Below, piece after piece: positions 9,962 to 22,100 of a stretch of DNA of 64,000 nt. The stretch covers positions 32,974,001 through 33,038,000 of the forward strand of contig CM069873.1 of assembly GCA_036172665.1 (NCBI GenBank), given 5' to 3'. Source of the stretch: Prosopocoilus inquinatus. Taxonomy: Eukaryota; Arthropoda; Insecta; Coleoptera; Lucanidae. Each line of letters begins with the position of its first letter. Within the stretch, counting starts at the first letter, position 1. A model generated the notes under the pieces. It saw only the letters and a program-made list of their open reading frames with translations. It ran no database searches and had not been told where the DNA came from. The position numbers and the translations under genes are program-made.

Positions 9962-12535
9962 TGAAGATTCAGGTGGTGAAAGACTGGCCAACTCCCAGAA
10001 ATAAACACCAAATAAGGAGTTTCCTTGGCCTGTGCACTTACTATCGGCGCTACGTTCCTGGATTTGCAGACATTGCTAAGCCGTTGACAAAACTCACTGA
10101 AGAAGGTCGTCCATTTGAATGGGACCAACAGTGTCAAATTGGTTTTGAACAACTAAAGCAGTACTTGATTAGTGCTCCTATTCTGAGTTATCCTCTCCCG
10201 GAAGGCAAGTTTGTCGTGGACACAGATGCTAGCAACGTTAGGATTGGTGGCGTACTCTCCCAGATACAAGAGGGGCAAGAGAAGGTGATCGGCTACTTCA
10301 GTAAAGTTGTATCAAAGCCGGAACGAAACTATTGCGTCACAAGAAGGGAATTGCTAGCTGTCGTAAAAACGACAGAACATTTCTACAAATACTTGTGTGG
10401 TAGACGGTTCCTCCTGAGAACCGACCATGCCGCTCTAAAATGGCTTCTACGTTTCAAGAACCCAGAAGGGGAAGTTGCACGATGGATCGAGCGACTTCAG
10501 GAGTACGATTTTAAAATTCAGCATCGGGCAGGAACTAGCCATCGAAATGCCGATGCTTTGTCGAGAAGACTGTAAGCACTGTAGTCGTTTGGACGAGAAA
10601 GTAGCCACGACTGCGAGGACAGCCATTGTCGACGACAAATGGCAAGGCGAAGAACTGCGAAGAGACCAGGAGAACGACCCGGATTTGAAATTAGTGCTAG
10701 AGTGGAAAAGTAGGGACGCGAGGCCTACCTGGGAAGAGGTAGCACCATGTACACCGCCAGTAAAATCATACTGGGCGCAGTGGGACTCCATAGTGTTGGA
10801 TCGTGGTCTTCTGAGACGAAGCATAGGGAATCAGGAAGGCATGGAACAGAACACACAGTTACTAATCCCCAAGAATAGGGTGCCAGAAGTTCTGAGGGAA
10901 CTTCACGGTGGAACTTCGGGAAGGCATCTGGAAGTTAAGAAGACTATGGAGAAGGTGCGCGAAAGATTTTACTGGGTGAACTGCAAGGAAGACGTGAAGG
11001 ATTGGTGAAGAAAGTGTGCAGTCTGCGCAGCCAGTAACGGTCCCCACAGGCGGGGTAAGGCCCCTATGAGACAGTACAACGTTGGAAGTCCTTTTGAGAG
11101 AGTTGTCATCGATGTAGCCGGCCCGTTTCCAGAAACGAATGGTGGAAACAAGTACATCGTCGTGGTAATAGACTACTTTAGCAAGTAGGTTGAAGCTTAC
11201 GCCCTACCTAACCAAGAAGCAGTCACTATTGCGGAAGTCCTTGTCAGGGAATGGATCAGTCGGTATGGTGTACCTATGGAACTGCATTCAGACCAAGGAA
11301 GGAACTTTGAATCGGCCTTGTTCAAGAACGTGTGTACTCTGCTCGGCGTACGAAAAACTAGAACAACTGCACTCCACCCACAGTCGGACGGAATGGTGGA
11401 AAGGTTCAATAGAACCATCAACCGACATTTGTCCAAGGTCGTTTCCGATCATCAGAGGGACTGGGACACGTACATCTCCCTGTTTCTAATGGCATACCGC
11501 TCGTCCGTTCATGAGACAACACGGGAGACTCCCGCGAAAGTAGCATTCGGGCGAGAGCCGAGACTGCCCTGCGACCTGAAGTTTGGTGTGAAGCCTGGCG
11601 AAGTCTCTCCCGACGAAGATTACGTGAGCAAATTACGCAGGAAAATGGATGACATCCACAACCAAGTGCGTCACAATATACAGACGGCCAGCGATCGGAT
11701 GAAGGAGCACTATGACATCAACGCTCCACACGGGGGATACCAACCTGGAGCACTGGTCTGTCTTTATAACCCCCAAAGACGTCGAGGCCTCTCCCCAAAA
11801 TTGCAGACATCTTGGGAAGGTCCTTACAAAGTGATGAAACGGATCAACGACGTCGTTTACCGCATCAAGAAGGTCCCCTATGGCAAACCCAAAGTAATCC
11901 ACTTCAACCGGATAGCCCCTTACCATGGAGAAGGAGATGAAGGGACAGTACAAAGGGCGCAAGTTTCCGAAGTGAACTTCGAAACCTTCATGTCTCATCA
12001 CGCCGAAGGAAGCAAGGCACGGTTTGGAGTGACCACGGAGAAGCAACAAGATCTCTTTAAAGTGCCACTGGAGTACAGTCTGGCCCACTGCGTAGCAGAA
12101 GACCTGAAAATGTCCAAAGGAATCGCTCAGGTGTTTAGGAAGAAATTTGGCCAAATCGAGGAGCTACGAAGACAGCATCCCATGGTAGGCAAGAGCTTGC
12201 AGATCATTGATTCGACGGCAGATCGGAGGCGCCACGTGCATTATTTAGTCACTAAGAAGACATCAAGCGGTAAACCTGACTATCAAAGTATGTGCAGAGC
12301 CCTATATAGCCTGAGGAGACAGCTAATAGAGAACCATCAGATGAAGTTAGCCATCCCCAAATTGGGCTGCGGATTGGACGGACTAGACTGGAGAGTAATT
12401 CGAAGCATGCTGGAAGTCATCTTCCACAGAACGGGAATTGAAGTCCTAGTCTGCAGCCACCACCCACAGGCAACAGTCAGCAACAGCAAAACCGTAGACT
12501 GCTACTTCTTCCAGACGGGAAGTTGCAAGAATGGT
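9962..12535 (+). pseudogene. Ty3-type retrotransposon copy A, 3' part (RNase H, integrase, macrodomain)
   Basis: Continues copy A after the inserted transposon. RNase H: FVVDTDASN and REL. Integrase: His/Cys finger, LHSDQGRNFE and MVERFN carrying catalytic Asp and Glu, GPY module (EGPYKVMKRINDVVYRIK). The TARG1-like macrodomain follows (about 12060-12460: SLAHCVAEDLKMSKGIA, YLVTKKTSSGKPDY, PKLGCGLDGLDW), then VDCYFFQTGSCKNG, where the match to copy B ends at 12535 in the middle of the CCCH finger. Lesions: a 14-bp deletion near 10570 (repeat-mediated, GAAGA), TGA near 11006 in the integrase finger (Cys codon in copy B) and TAG near 11187 (Trp codon in copy B). The macrodomain stretch has no lesion and differs from copy B at very few residues. 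Confidence 0.93.
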
Positions 12536-12924
12536 GGTTATGTAATATTTCAAATGTGAATTGTAATTACACACATTGCATTGTAATTGAAGTACAAATT
12601 TTTGATGATTTTTCCAGAACTACATGTAATATTACTTAACAATTTTGTAAAAAAATCAATTACTACAGCTTCTTGTAATTTTATATTTTACTTTGTGAAA
12701 TTACAAACCTAAAAATAATTACACAATTATGAGTAATATTACATTATAAATAAATGGTTACTGGGTAGCCATTTATTTTTAGTGTAAATTTACATATTTC
12801 TTTTTACAGTGTACATATAACACTAGCGGCACGGACAACCTTTCCGGACCGCACTGTATATATTATATTATTAGCTTTTTGTCACCGTAGACAATAGGCA
12901 TCTAATTTAACAACTAAGAACCAG
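12536..12924. other. AT-rich intergenic sequence
   Basis: No gene seen. Contains several short inverted motifs of the kind GTAATATTAC and AATTACA, perhaps a decayed MITE, but no bounded element could be defined. Confidence 0.4.
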
Positions 12925-14005
12925 GGTTGCCAGATTGGGCGAAATTCCGCCATTTTGGTTACATTTTAAACATATTTGGCGCTTAAAAATTTTATTTGGC
13001 GCCTGGTGCCTGATTTGGGCTACTATTTTTTTTATTGTTGACTTGATATTACGCCACTCAACAAAATTCTGCATCTAATATGGAATAAAAGTGAACCACC
13101 AGTCAAAAATTTGAGACCGCAGATTCGATGCAAAGAAAAAATGTTCAATATGAACAATTATGACGCTACTTTAATTTATAGGCAGGTTTGAAATAATAAG
13201 AAATACTTTAAGTATCATTTTTTTGTTCGATTATTTTTTTCTTTCTCTTTTGTTTGTTTTCTCTTTCAAGGAATCGATGTTTTGCATTTTATTCACGGTT
13301 TATTTATTTTGTCCTTTTGTTTTCTACCAGTTTCTTGACTTGCAAAAATATTCGGCCGGAAAATCACCGTTTTTTCATTTGTTATTTTGTCAACCCATTC
13401 GTCTTTTGTTTTTTTACTGTTTTTTTTTTCATTTTTATTCTTTTTGATCGAATCGATTTCGAATTTTTTGACTTCTTTATACAGTCCTTTTTCGTATCCT
13501 ATGAGTTTTATGCTTTCGTCATTCTTTTGCATTTTTATCATTTGATTTTTCATATTTTTTGATCGACTCGATCGGTTTCTACTAGTTTTTTTTAAATTTT
13601 CTTGTTTTTTCTTACCGTGCTACTGATTTTAGAAAATAAAAATTTTCTATGATTTTTTTTTGATTCATACGAAAAATAGTTTACAGTTGTTTTTCGTTCA
13701 ACTGGTGTTGTTAAAGTTCTTTTGTTTTTTTTTGTTCACTTCATGTGTATTTTGTTGCTGTTTGTTTCGCTACTCTTTGGTTTCCGATTTTTTTGCCAGT
13801 TTCATTTTTTTTTTTTTACATTTGTTTGATCTGATTTTTGATATCCGAAATCGGAGATTTTTAATTTATTGTGTTTTCGTCTACGTTATTCTTCGTATAA
13901 CTGTTTTCTTCGCTTGAAATTTCTTTTGTTTCTTTCTGCTATATTTTTAATTAAAAAAATGGGTCGTTTTTAAAGTAAATCAGTTTTTGAAACAGGCGAT
14001 AGGTT
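12925..14005 (+). repeat. T-rich interspersed repeat, copy 1
   Basis: Begins CCAGGGTTGCCAGATTGGGC, then about 800 bp of T-rich pyrimidine sequence with GTTTT runs, ending near AATCAGTTTTTGAAACAGGC. The same landmarks in inverted orientation occur at 48085-49490 (start near 49490, end near 48085), including TCTGATTTTTGATATCC in the interior. The frames it opens are biased to Phe/Leu/Ser and show no domain. Family unknown; two copies in one window suggest an abundant repeat. Confidence 0.65.
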
Positions 14006-16115
14006 TGTATTGGCGCTTTTTGGCTACATTTTATCAACAAGTTGACGACATTTCTTGCAAAAAAAAACAGACAGACCTGCTAAGAACTGTCACAATTTTG
14101 TTTGTTCTTGTTTAGAACAACTTCTTTTGATGAAAGAGGTTATTAAAAAAAATCCATTTAAAAGAGGAAATGTTTAAAAGTTTATTTTCCCTTAATTTGC
14201 TCAAACGAAGGAATCATATTAATCAATAATAACTCCTCTTTTTAGCGAGACATAAATATCCCTAGAACGGGAGAATTCTCTCAGGTTGGCCACACTGTTG
14301 GAAAGCTTTCCTTTCTATGAAGGTAATGATTTATTGAAGGGTTATCTTTTTTATATACAGAGTCTCAAAAAGCGTGCTACAATAGATTTTTTTATTATCA
14401 ATTTTTCTAAAAAGTTTCTTGGTTCGGAATGCTTCGACGTTCCTTAATCTCAAATTGGGAGATGTCATATGAAATTTATCTTGCACGGTATACAACGTGG
14501 AAACCGAGATATGAAGACTCCTTAACAGTAGAGTACCCTTGTTTTACAAGATACAGGAAAATGTCATAAGGATAAGTCGTTTAGAATTAAAAGTTAGAGT
14601 TAGATCTGAAATTACAGCCTGCTGTGTCAAAAATGAAAAAAATGAAAAAGAAAATCGCCATTTATTACGAACTACTTTTTATACGCAGTAACAGTGACAC
14701 TACATTAGAAAATACTGTTGGGGTTAGAGTATCTGGTAAAATAATATGAATCGGAAAACACGAAATTCATTCTTATTTCTTAATTACGTCATTTGTTTCT
14801 GAGTGATTATTCCAGTAAATGCCGATTGATGTAAAGAAAGTAGTTTGGAATTCATTGAAATGATCATACAAAAACTGAAAAATTGCACTCAACGTTTCAC
14901 TATCGGTTGGTTTTTCAGTGTCCGTTTATATATTAAAAAGAATTTTTCCTAGCCTACTTCAATTACAAAATTTTTAGATAAATGTTATTTCCTGCATTTT
15001 TGTAATTTTGTAACATTAGGTAAAGTATACCGGGTGTCCCAATGAGAGTGTCGGCCGGCAATATTTAGGAAACCGTTATATCTAAAAGATCGGGGGAAAA
15101 AAGGATTTATTTCCAATAAAGCTAAGAAATTTAGAAAATATTTTTAAACATATCATAAGTAACGAATCATCACGTCCCTGCAGGGTGCTAGAGCATACAA
15201 GACTCACTCCATCTATTTTAATCGTGTATACCGCTTGCGGTCTATTGTATTGCCTCTATGTTCTCACTTCACAATAACGATCATTAATTATATTATCCAA
15301 CAGTGCTGTTGCAAACCGTATGGATTCGTTACTGAGTAACGGGTTAAAACCTTTAGTTACTCGTATGACTATAGCGTACGATTTCGTTCACGTTTCGACA
15401 CGAAAAAGTGCGAGCTTCCGATGAGTTATTAATTTGGTAATTTCAGTTATAAGTTATTTACGTTTTTAATAGATTTTTTATCAACTGTTTATACCCATAC
15501 GTACCGTCCACGGCTTATGTATGCATTTTTAGTAAGTAGTAATTGTATTTTGAATATTTTTTATAAACAAAATTATTATAAAAGTAATCTCATTAGGTAT
15601 TACGACTTTTAAGTTGAAAATTATATCGATGCACGTTATTTGATTATTTAATTGTACTATAGTAAGGAAAGTAACGAGTAACGAATACTTTGTAACGAGT
15701 ACCGAAATCTAAAGTAACGAATTCATGCGCGTACAAACTTTTTCGTTACTGTTACTGCACTATTAACCAAATTAATCTGCGACGTCCTTAAGAATTTGTG
15801 GAAGAGGCATTTTCATTTTGTTGGATTAGTGATCATAATGTTTCTCGTTCAATTAGGGCAATAAAATACGTTGAAACGAAGGATAATTTGAAAAATATTT
15901 AAAAACAAACAAATTGAGAAATTTTTGGAAAAGTCCTGGCAATAAAAATTCCGTTTGGCAAATTAAAAAAAATAAAAAAGTATGTAGCTGTGGTTCACAT
16001 TTGCATAGCTGACTAATTAGGGTTGCAAATATAGAACGCGGCGTAAATTATTATACCTTTTATCGATTATGTGAGCCCAGTGATTCGTAAAGATGTGTAA
16101 AGTTCAATCGTTGTC
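14006..16115. other. Non-coding intergenic region
   Basis: No coding pattern. Short motifs such as ACAGAGTCTCAAAAAGCGTG (about 14358) and CCGGGTGTCCCAATGAGAGT (about 15031) resemble ends of small Tc1/mariner-type MITEs, but the partner ends were not found. The stretch just before 16116 would hold the upstream sequence of the gene that follows. Confidence 0.4.
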
Positions 16116-16196
16116 ATGGATACTCTTCTCATGCGTAACAATTTCTATTTCAGACATCCGAAGGATTTCAGTGTTCATTTAACATTCCGAACAAAA

Positions 16197-17057
16197 ATGT
16201 CACGCGAAACCAGTCCCAAAGATTCCCAATCGGAATCTTCGAATAGTTCTCCAAATCCCCCGGTGTTGAAATCTCAAAAAGATCTGACCGACTTAACATT
16301 GTTCGGCGGTCCAGTATCATTAAGGCTTAACCGTTCGGCCACCGTTCGAAGAGCAAGCACACTTTCTGCAAAAAAAGAACCTGTAACAATTGATGATTAC
16401 ATATTTCCAGTAGTTGTTCCCTCGGAAAAACATCGGAATAGCAAATTATTGGATAGCAATTACAGACGTAGCTTGGAATCCATTTCAGAGTACAGACCTA
16501 AAAGTTCTTTTTCGGTGTCCACTTTTTATCCCAGCAGAAACGGCGGCAGTTCTATCGATTCCACATCTTCTGATTGTACAGATTATGCCTTCAAAAGTAC
16601 CACCGAAACTTACAATACCAAAGATAACGATAAGACGTTTACCAGTCCGAGTTCTAGTTATTTAAGCTGGATCGAAAGTGTGAATAGTGAATATTTTGGA
16701 AATACAGGGAGTACTGGAGATATAGTCGACGTAGATAACAAAGTTGGGGAATGGAATAATTTCTGGTTGAACTATAATAGTCCCAGAAATAGGTACTTGT
16801 CTAGCTATTATTTGTGCCCAGGAAATGAAGATAAAACGGGAGATGACGTTTCGGACTGTAAAAGTAGTTGCAGTACCCAAAAGGAATTTAATGATAAATT
16901 ATCAGGCGATAATGTTATAATAACATACGATGATATTAATGAAATTTTACGTTGTTCTCAACGGATTACTGAAATTTTACAAAAGGTCGTCAGGAAAAAT
17001 GAAGAAATTGATCAGTCCAATGATTCTTATTATTCTCAATATTATTCACAACCAACG
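16197..17057 (+). CDS. Ser-rich protein of unknown function, probable exon
   Basis: I do not recognise this protein. The frame opens with Met at 16116, but TTTCTATTTCAG at about 16143-16153 looks like a splice acceptor, so I favour Met at 16197 (AAAAATGTCACG; protein start MSRETSPKDSQ). It is rich in Ser, Asn, Asp and Tyr, with no signal peptide or membrane span. Ordered-looking islands are SSSYLSWIESVNSEYF, VGEWNNFWLNYNSPRNRYLS and DDINEILRCSQRITEILQKV, the last probably helical. The frame continues to a stop at 17106-17108, but CAACCAACG|GTAAGC at 17057 is a strong splice donor in phase 0, so the open end may be intronic. Codon use and residue balance look like a real gene. Possible later exons at 29574-29745 and 45102-45347 are a guess. 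Confidence 0.72.
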
Positions 17058-17108
17058 GTAAGCAATCACTTTTTCAATTATTATGAACGGTTATTATTAC
17101 AAAAGTAA

Positions 17109-17740
17109 TAAAAAAAAACTGCTTTAAGTAAGAAAAAAACGCTTCAAATAATCAGCTTCGAATTCTTTGTAATTTAGTGTACGAATTTACTATTATTATT
17201 TTATCTGCAAGCACTAAAACATTTGTTATCAAATCATTGAACTGGTGTCTTATTTATTTTCTTATTATTATCCTGTTATTTAGTTTCGTATCCTGTTATT
17301 TATTTCGTATCCTATCAACTTCCAAGTTCCAAAGACCATTCATTATAAATGCTAGAAATTTTAATGTGTTTAAAACCCATCTTAAACAATTTCTAGTTGA
17401 CAGTTGTTGTCGATATCCAGTTCAAGATTTTTAATATATTTTTTTAAATATATTATTAAAGAGATATGTTTGCAGAATTTCTTTAAAACTTTAAATATAT
17501 CATCACCTTTCAGTATTTACGATATTTTAATTTTATCTGTATAATTGTAGTTTTCAATTTGTTATTACATAAAATTAAAATTTTAAAATGAGATGAACAG
17601 TTTTAATAAACTAATATAACCAAACTTTATTATAGAATTTAATTAAATTTTTATTTCATATACGTCATTTATGTGTGAATTGGAATAAAGTATGTTTATT
17701 ATATTTTGTAGGAAAATGTTCACGAATTCCAACTCGAAAG
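17109..17740. other. AT-rich non-coding sequence
   Basis: No gene or bounded repeat seen. Would be intron or 3' untranslated sequence of the preceding gene. Confidence 0.4.
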
Positions 17741-17742
17741 TA

Positions 17743-18196
17743 CAGTGCTCGAAAAAAGTAATGTCTTCTCCAAAAAATGTAAATGTCCGGGCTAAGCTGT
17801 CGAGACCCACATTACAGCAAGCCAAGCCATTGTGAGCAGGTAATCCCGCTTGCGAAATATATTTAATCTGCCTGAGATAAATTCGAAGCGTTCTACTGCT
17901 AAATTCTCTAAATATAATTATAAAACAAAGTGTTATTTGTTTGGTAAAGTCAAACATTTTGTGCTATGCAATACAAGTAAAATAAAAGTAAAAAAAATAA
18001 ATTTTTAATGATAAATATTAAGTTCAACAAAATAATTCTTATACGGCAGTCTAACGTTTCGAATATCTCTCAGATACATTTCGCAGGCGGGATTACTTGC
18101 TCGCAATGCTTGGCCGCCTCCCTGTAATGTGGGTCTCGACAACTTAGCCCGAACATTTGCATTTTATGGGGAAGACATTACTTTTTTCGGGCACTG
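17743..18196. mobile_element. Palindromic MITE, Tc1/mariner type
   Basis: Ends are inverted copies of CAGTGCYCGAAAAAAGTAAT, each next to TA (17741-17742 and 18197-18198). Arms of about 155 bp pair with each other around a loop of about 145 bp; GGGATTACYTGCTCRCAAT is one shared block. No coding capacity. Confidence 0.8.
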
Positions 18197-18198
18197 TA

Positions 18199-18367
18199 CA
18201 GGGTGACTACACGAGAATTCCTACCCCCTTTAACTCTTTTATTTTTGATTTTAGGAACAAATGCTTAATACAAAACTTAAAGGGACTAATTCAAAGTTTC
18301 ACTGTGTGCTCACAGAGAAAAAAACAAAAGAGTGAAAGAGGGTAGGAATTCTCGTGTAATCATCCTG
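18199..18367. mobile_element. Short MITE directly abutting the previous one
   Basis: Ends are inverted copies of CAGGRTGAYTACACGAGAAT with TA on both sides (18197-18198 and 18368-18369). It shares its left TA with the right TA of the neighbouring MITE, so one element inserted at the TA end of the other. Confidence 0.8.
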
Positions 18368-18369
18368 TA

Positions 18370-18848
18370 CATGCGATCAACTCCTTCATTATAAAGAACT
18401 ACGATTGAATTATTGACTTCCGGTTAGAACCACATGTCTCGGATATCTTCTAGAAGAACTATATTAATTAGTATTTGACTATTCTATTGATTCTAATTAT
18501 TGTTAATTTTAATTTAAAAATTTAAATTTAATATCGATTTGAACGCATAAAATATCTTTATAGAAGTAATGTCAAATTACTAACAATATTGAACTTAAAA
18601 AATTTTTTTCCAAAAATATATTCAACTGCTAGTATTATTTATTGTCCTCATTAACAACGCATATTTTTAATTTAATATTTAATTATAAATATTAATTAAA
18701 AATTTTTGTAGAAACATAATTAGTGTTACTGCTTATTTAGACGAGGACATATTCATTCATAACAAAAACTTTTACAAAATCAAATTTTATTAACACATTA
18801 ATAAAATTCCATTTAGAAAAGATTCAGTAACGGAGTTCGAAATTTTCG
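18370..18848. other. AT-rich non-coding sequence
   Basis: No feature seen; long runs of AATTTAAA-type sequence. Confidence 0.4.
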
Positions 18849-18852
18849 ATAT

Positions 18853-19156
18853 TGTTACGTTTCTAGGGTTTAAATTTATTTAAACGAATAAAACACTCGA
18901 TAAAAACTTAACCGTAATTTAATAAAGCTTAAAAACTAATTTATTTGTAACAATTTATTTACACACTAAAAATCTAACTCCGGGCGATTTTATATCATTT
19001 GCTGCCGTCTGGAATTCTCTACGCTGGAAGATTCGAGTTTGTTCCATCGCCGGAAAAGTCTAGGCTGTTCGATGTAGACACCGGTGGCGTGGCAGCCAAT
19101 GACGCATAACGAACCGACTTCTTGACGCCTTGAGCTAAGCCGGGTGGCGCCCCACA
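18853..19156 (-). repeat. 3' LTR of Ty3 copy B
   Basis: 304 bp, plus-strand start TGTTACGTTTCTAGGG and end CCCCACA (TG...CA). It lacks 42 bp present in the other LTR (between AATCTAAC and TCCGGGCG), probably lost between short AAC repeats; otherwise only about two differences are visible. The pol reading frame runs into it and stops at 19019. Confidence 0.95.
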
Positions 19157-22100
19157 CTGCCCCCTTCTTAAAAACGTTTCGTCTCGAAATGTTCCTGGTG
19201 ATAGTCTTGAAGGAGGGTGTCGGAATCTACATGCTGACCCATTCTTGCAACTTCCCGTCTGGAAGAAGTAGCAGTCTACGGTTTTGCTGTTGCTGACTGT
19301 TGCCTGTGGGTGGTGGCTGCAGACTAGGACTTCAATTCCCGTTCTGTGGAAGATGACTTCCAGCATGCTTCGAATTACTCTCCAGTCTAGTCCGTCCAAT
19401 CCGCAGCCCAATTTGGGGATGGCTAACTTCATCTGATGGTTCTCTATTAGCTGTCTCCTCAGGCTATATAGGACTCTGCACATACTTTGATAGTCAGGTT
19501 TACCGCTTGATGTCTTCTTAGTGACTAAATAATGCACGTGGCGCCTCCGATCTGCCGTCGAATCAATGATCTGCAAGCTCTTGCCTACCATGGGATGCTG
19601 TCTTCGTAGCTCCTCGATTTGGCCAAATTTCTTCCTAAACACCTGAGCGATTCCTTTGGACATTTTCAGGTCTTCTGCTACGCAGTGGGCCAGACTGTAC
19701 TCCAGTGGCACTTTAAAGAGATCTTGTTGCTTCTCCGTGGTCACTTCAAACCGTGCCTTGCTTCCTTCGGCGTGATGAGACATGAAGGTTTCGAAGTTCA
19801 CTTCGGAAACTTGCGCCTTTTGTACTGTCCCTTCATCTCCTTCTCCATGGTAAGGGGCTATCCGGTTGAAGTGGATTACTTTGGGTTTGCCATAGGGGAC
19901 CTTCTTGATGCGGTAAACGACGTCGTTGATCCGTTTCATCACTTTGTAAGGACCTTCCCAAGATGTCTGCAATTTTGGGGAGAGGCCTCGACGTCTTTGG
20001 GGGTTATAAAGCCAGACCAGTGCTCCAGGTTGGTATCCCCCGTGTGGAGCGTTGATGTCATAGTGCTCCTTCATCCGATCGCTGGCCGTCTGTATATTGT
20101 GACGCACTTGGTTGTGGATGTCATCCATTTTCCTGCGTAATTTGCTCACGTAATCTTCGTCGGGAGAGACTTCGCCAGGCTTCACACCAAACTTCAGGTC
20201 GCAGGGCAGTCTCGGCTCTCGCCCGAATGCTACTTTCGCGGGAGTCTCCCGTGTTGTCTCATGAACGGACGAGCGGTATGCCATTAGAAACAGGGAGATG
20301 TACGTGTCCCAGTCCCTCTGATGATCGGAAACGACCTTGGACAAATGTCGGTTGATGGTTCTATTGAACCTTTCCACCATTCCGTCCGACTGTGGGTGGA
20401 GTGCAGTTGTTCTAGTTTTTCGTACGCCGAGCAGAGTACACACGTTCTTGAACAAGGCCGATTCAAAGTTCCTTCCTTGGTCTGAATGCAGTTCCATAGG
20501 TGCACCATACCGACTGATCCATTCCCTGACAAGGACTTCCGCAATAGTGACTGCCTCTTGGTTAGGTAGGGCGTAAGCTTCAACCCACTTACTAAAGTAG
20601 TCCGTTACCACGACGATGTACTTGTTTCCACCATTCGTTTCTGGAAACGGGCCGGCTACATCGATGGCAACTCTCTCAAAAGGACTTCCAACGTTGTACT
20701 GTCTCATGGGGGCCTTACCCCGCCTGTGGGGGCCGTTACTGGCTGCGCAGACTGCACACTTTCTGCACCAATCCTTCACGTCTTCCTTGCAGTTCACCCA
20801 GTAAAATCTTTCGCGCACCTTCTCCATAGTCTTCTTAACTCCCAGATGCCCTCCCGAAGTTCCATCGTGAAGTTCCCTCAGAACTTCTGGCACCCTATTC
20901 TTGGGGATTAGTAAGTGTGTCTTCTGTTCCATGCCTTCTAGATTCTCCATGCTTCGTCTCAGAAGACCACGATCCAACACTATGGAGTCCCACTGCGCCC
21001 AGTATGATTTTACGGACGGTGCACATGGTGCTACCTCTTCCCAGGTAGGCCTCGCATCCCTGCTTTTCCACTCTAGCACTAATTTCAAATCCGGGTCGTT
21101 CTTCTGGTCTCTTCGCAGTTCTTCGTCTTGCCATTTGTCGTCAACTATGGCTGTCCTCGCAGTCGTGGCTACTTTCTCGTCCAAACGACTATAGTGCTTA
21201 CAGTCTTCGGCACAGGGTCTTCTCGACAGAGCATCGGCATTTCGATGGCTAGTTCCTGCCCGATGCTGAATTTCAAAATCGTACTCCTGCAGTCGTTCGA
21301 TCCATCGTGCAACTTGCCCTTCTGGGTTCTTGAAACGGAGAAGCCATTTTAGAGCGGCGTGGTCGGTCCTCAGCAGGAAGCGTCTACCATACAAGTACTT
21401 GTAGAAGTGTTCTATCGTTTTTACGACGGCTAGCAATTCCCTTCTTGTGACGCAATAGTTTCGTTCCGGCTTTGATACAACTTTACTGAAGTAGCCGATC
21501 ACCTTCTCTTGCCCCTCTTGTATCTGGGAGAGTACGCCACCAATCCCAACGTTGCTAGCATCTGTGTCCACGACGAATTTGCCTTCCGGGAGAGGATAAC
21601 TCAGAATAGGAGCATTAATCAAGTACTGCTTTAGTTGTTCAAAGCCAATTTGACACTGTTGGTCCCATTCAAATGGACGACCTTCTTCAGTGAGTTTTGT
21701 CAACGGCTTAGCAATGTCTGCAAATCCAGGAACGTAGCGCCGATAGTAAGTGCACAGGCCAAGGAAACTCCTTATTTGGTCTTTATTTCTGGGAGTTGGC
21801 CAGTCTTTCACCACCTGAATTTTCACAGGGTCCACGGCGATTCCATTTCCATTAACGATGTGCCACAGGTAATTCACTTCCTTCTGGAACAGGTGACACT
21901 TCTTGAGGCTAAGCTTTAGTCCAGCTCCGCGAAGCCGCTGGAACACTCCTTCCAGGTTCCTTAGGTGGTCGTCGAACGTCTTTCCCACGACAATTATGTC
22001 ATCAAGGTACACCATGCACGTTGTCCAGGACAGACCTTTCAGAACCGTCTCCATTAACCGCTCGAATGTCGCTGGGACATTACATAACCCGAATGGCATC

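Noticed and set aside
13223..13917. Several overlapping Phe-rich frames
   Set aside because: Low-complexity pyrimidine sequence in the T-rich repeat; no conserved protein.
19619..20140. 173-residue plus-strand frame opposite the integrase and macrodomain
   Set aside because: Antisense shadow; it occurs in both copies because the sense strand is conserved.
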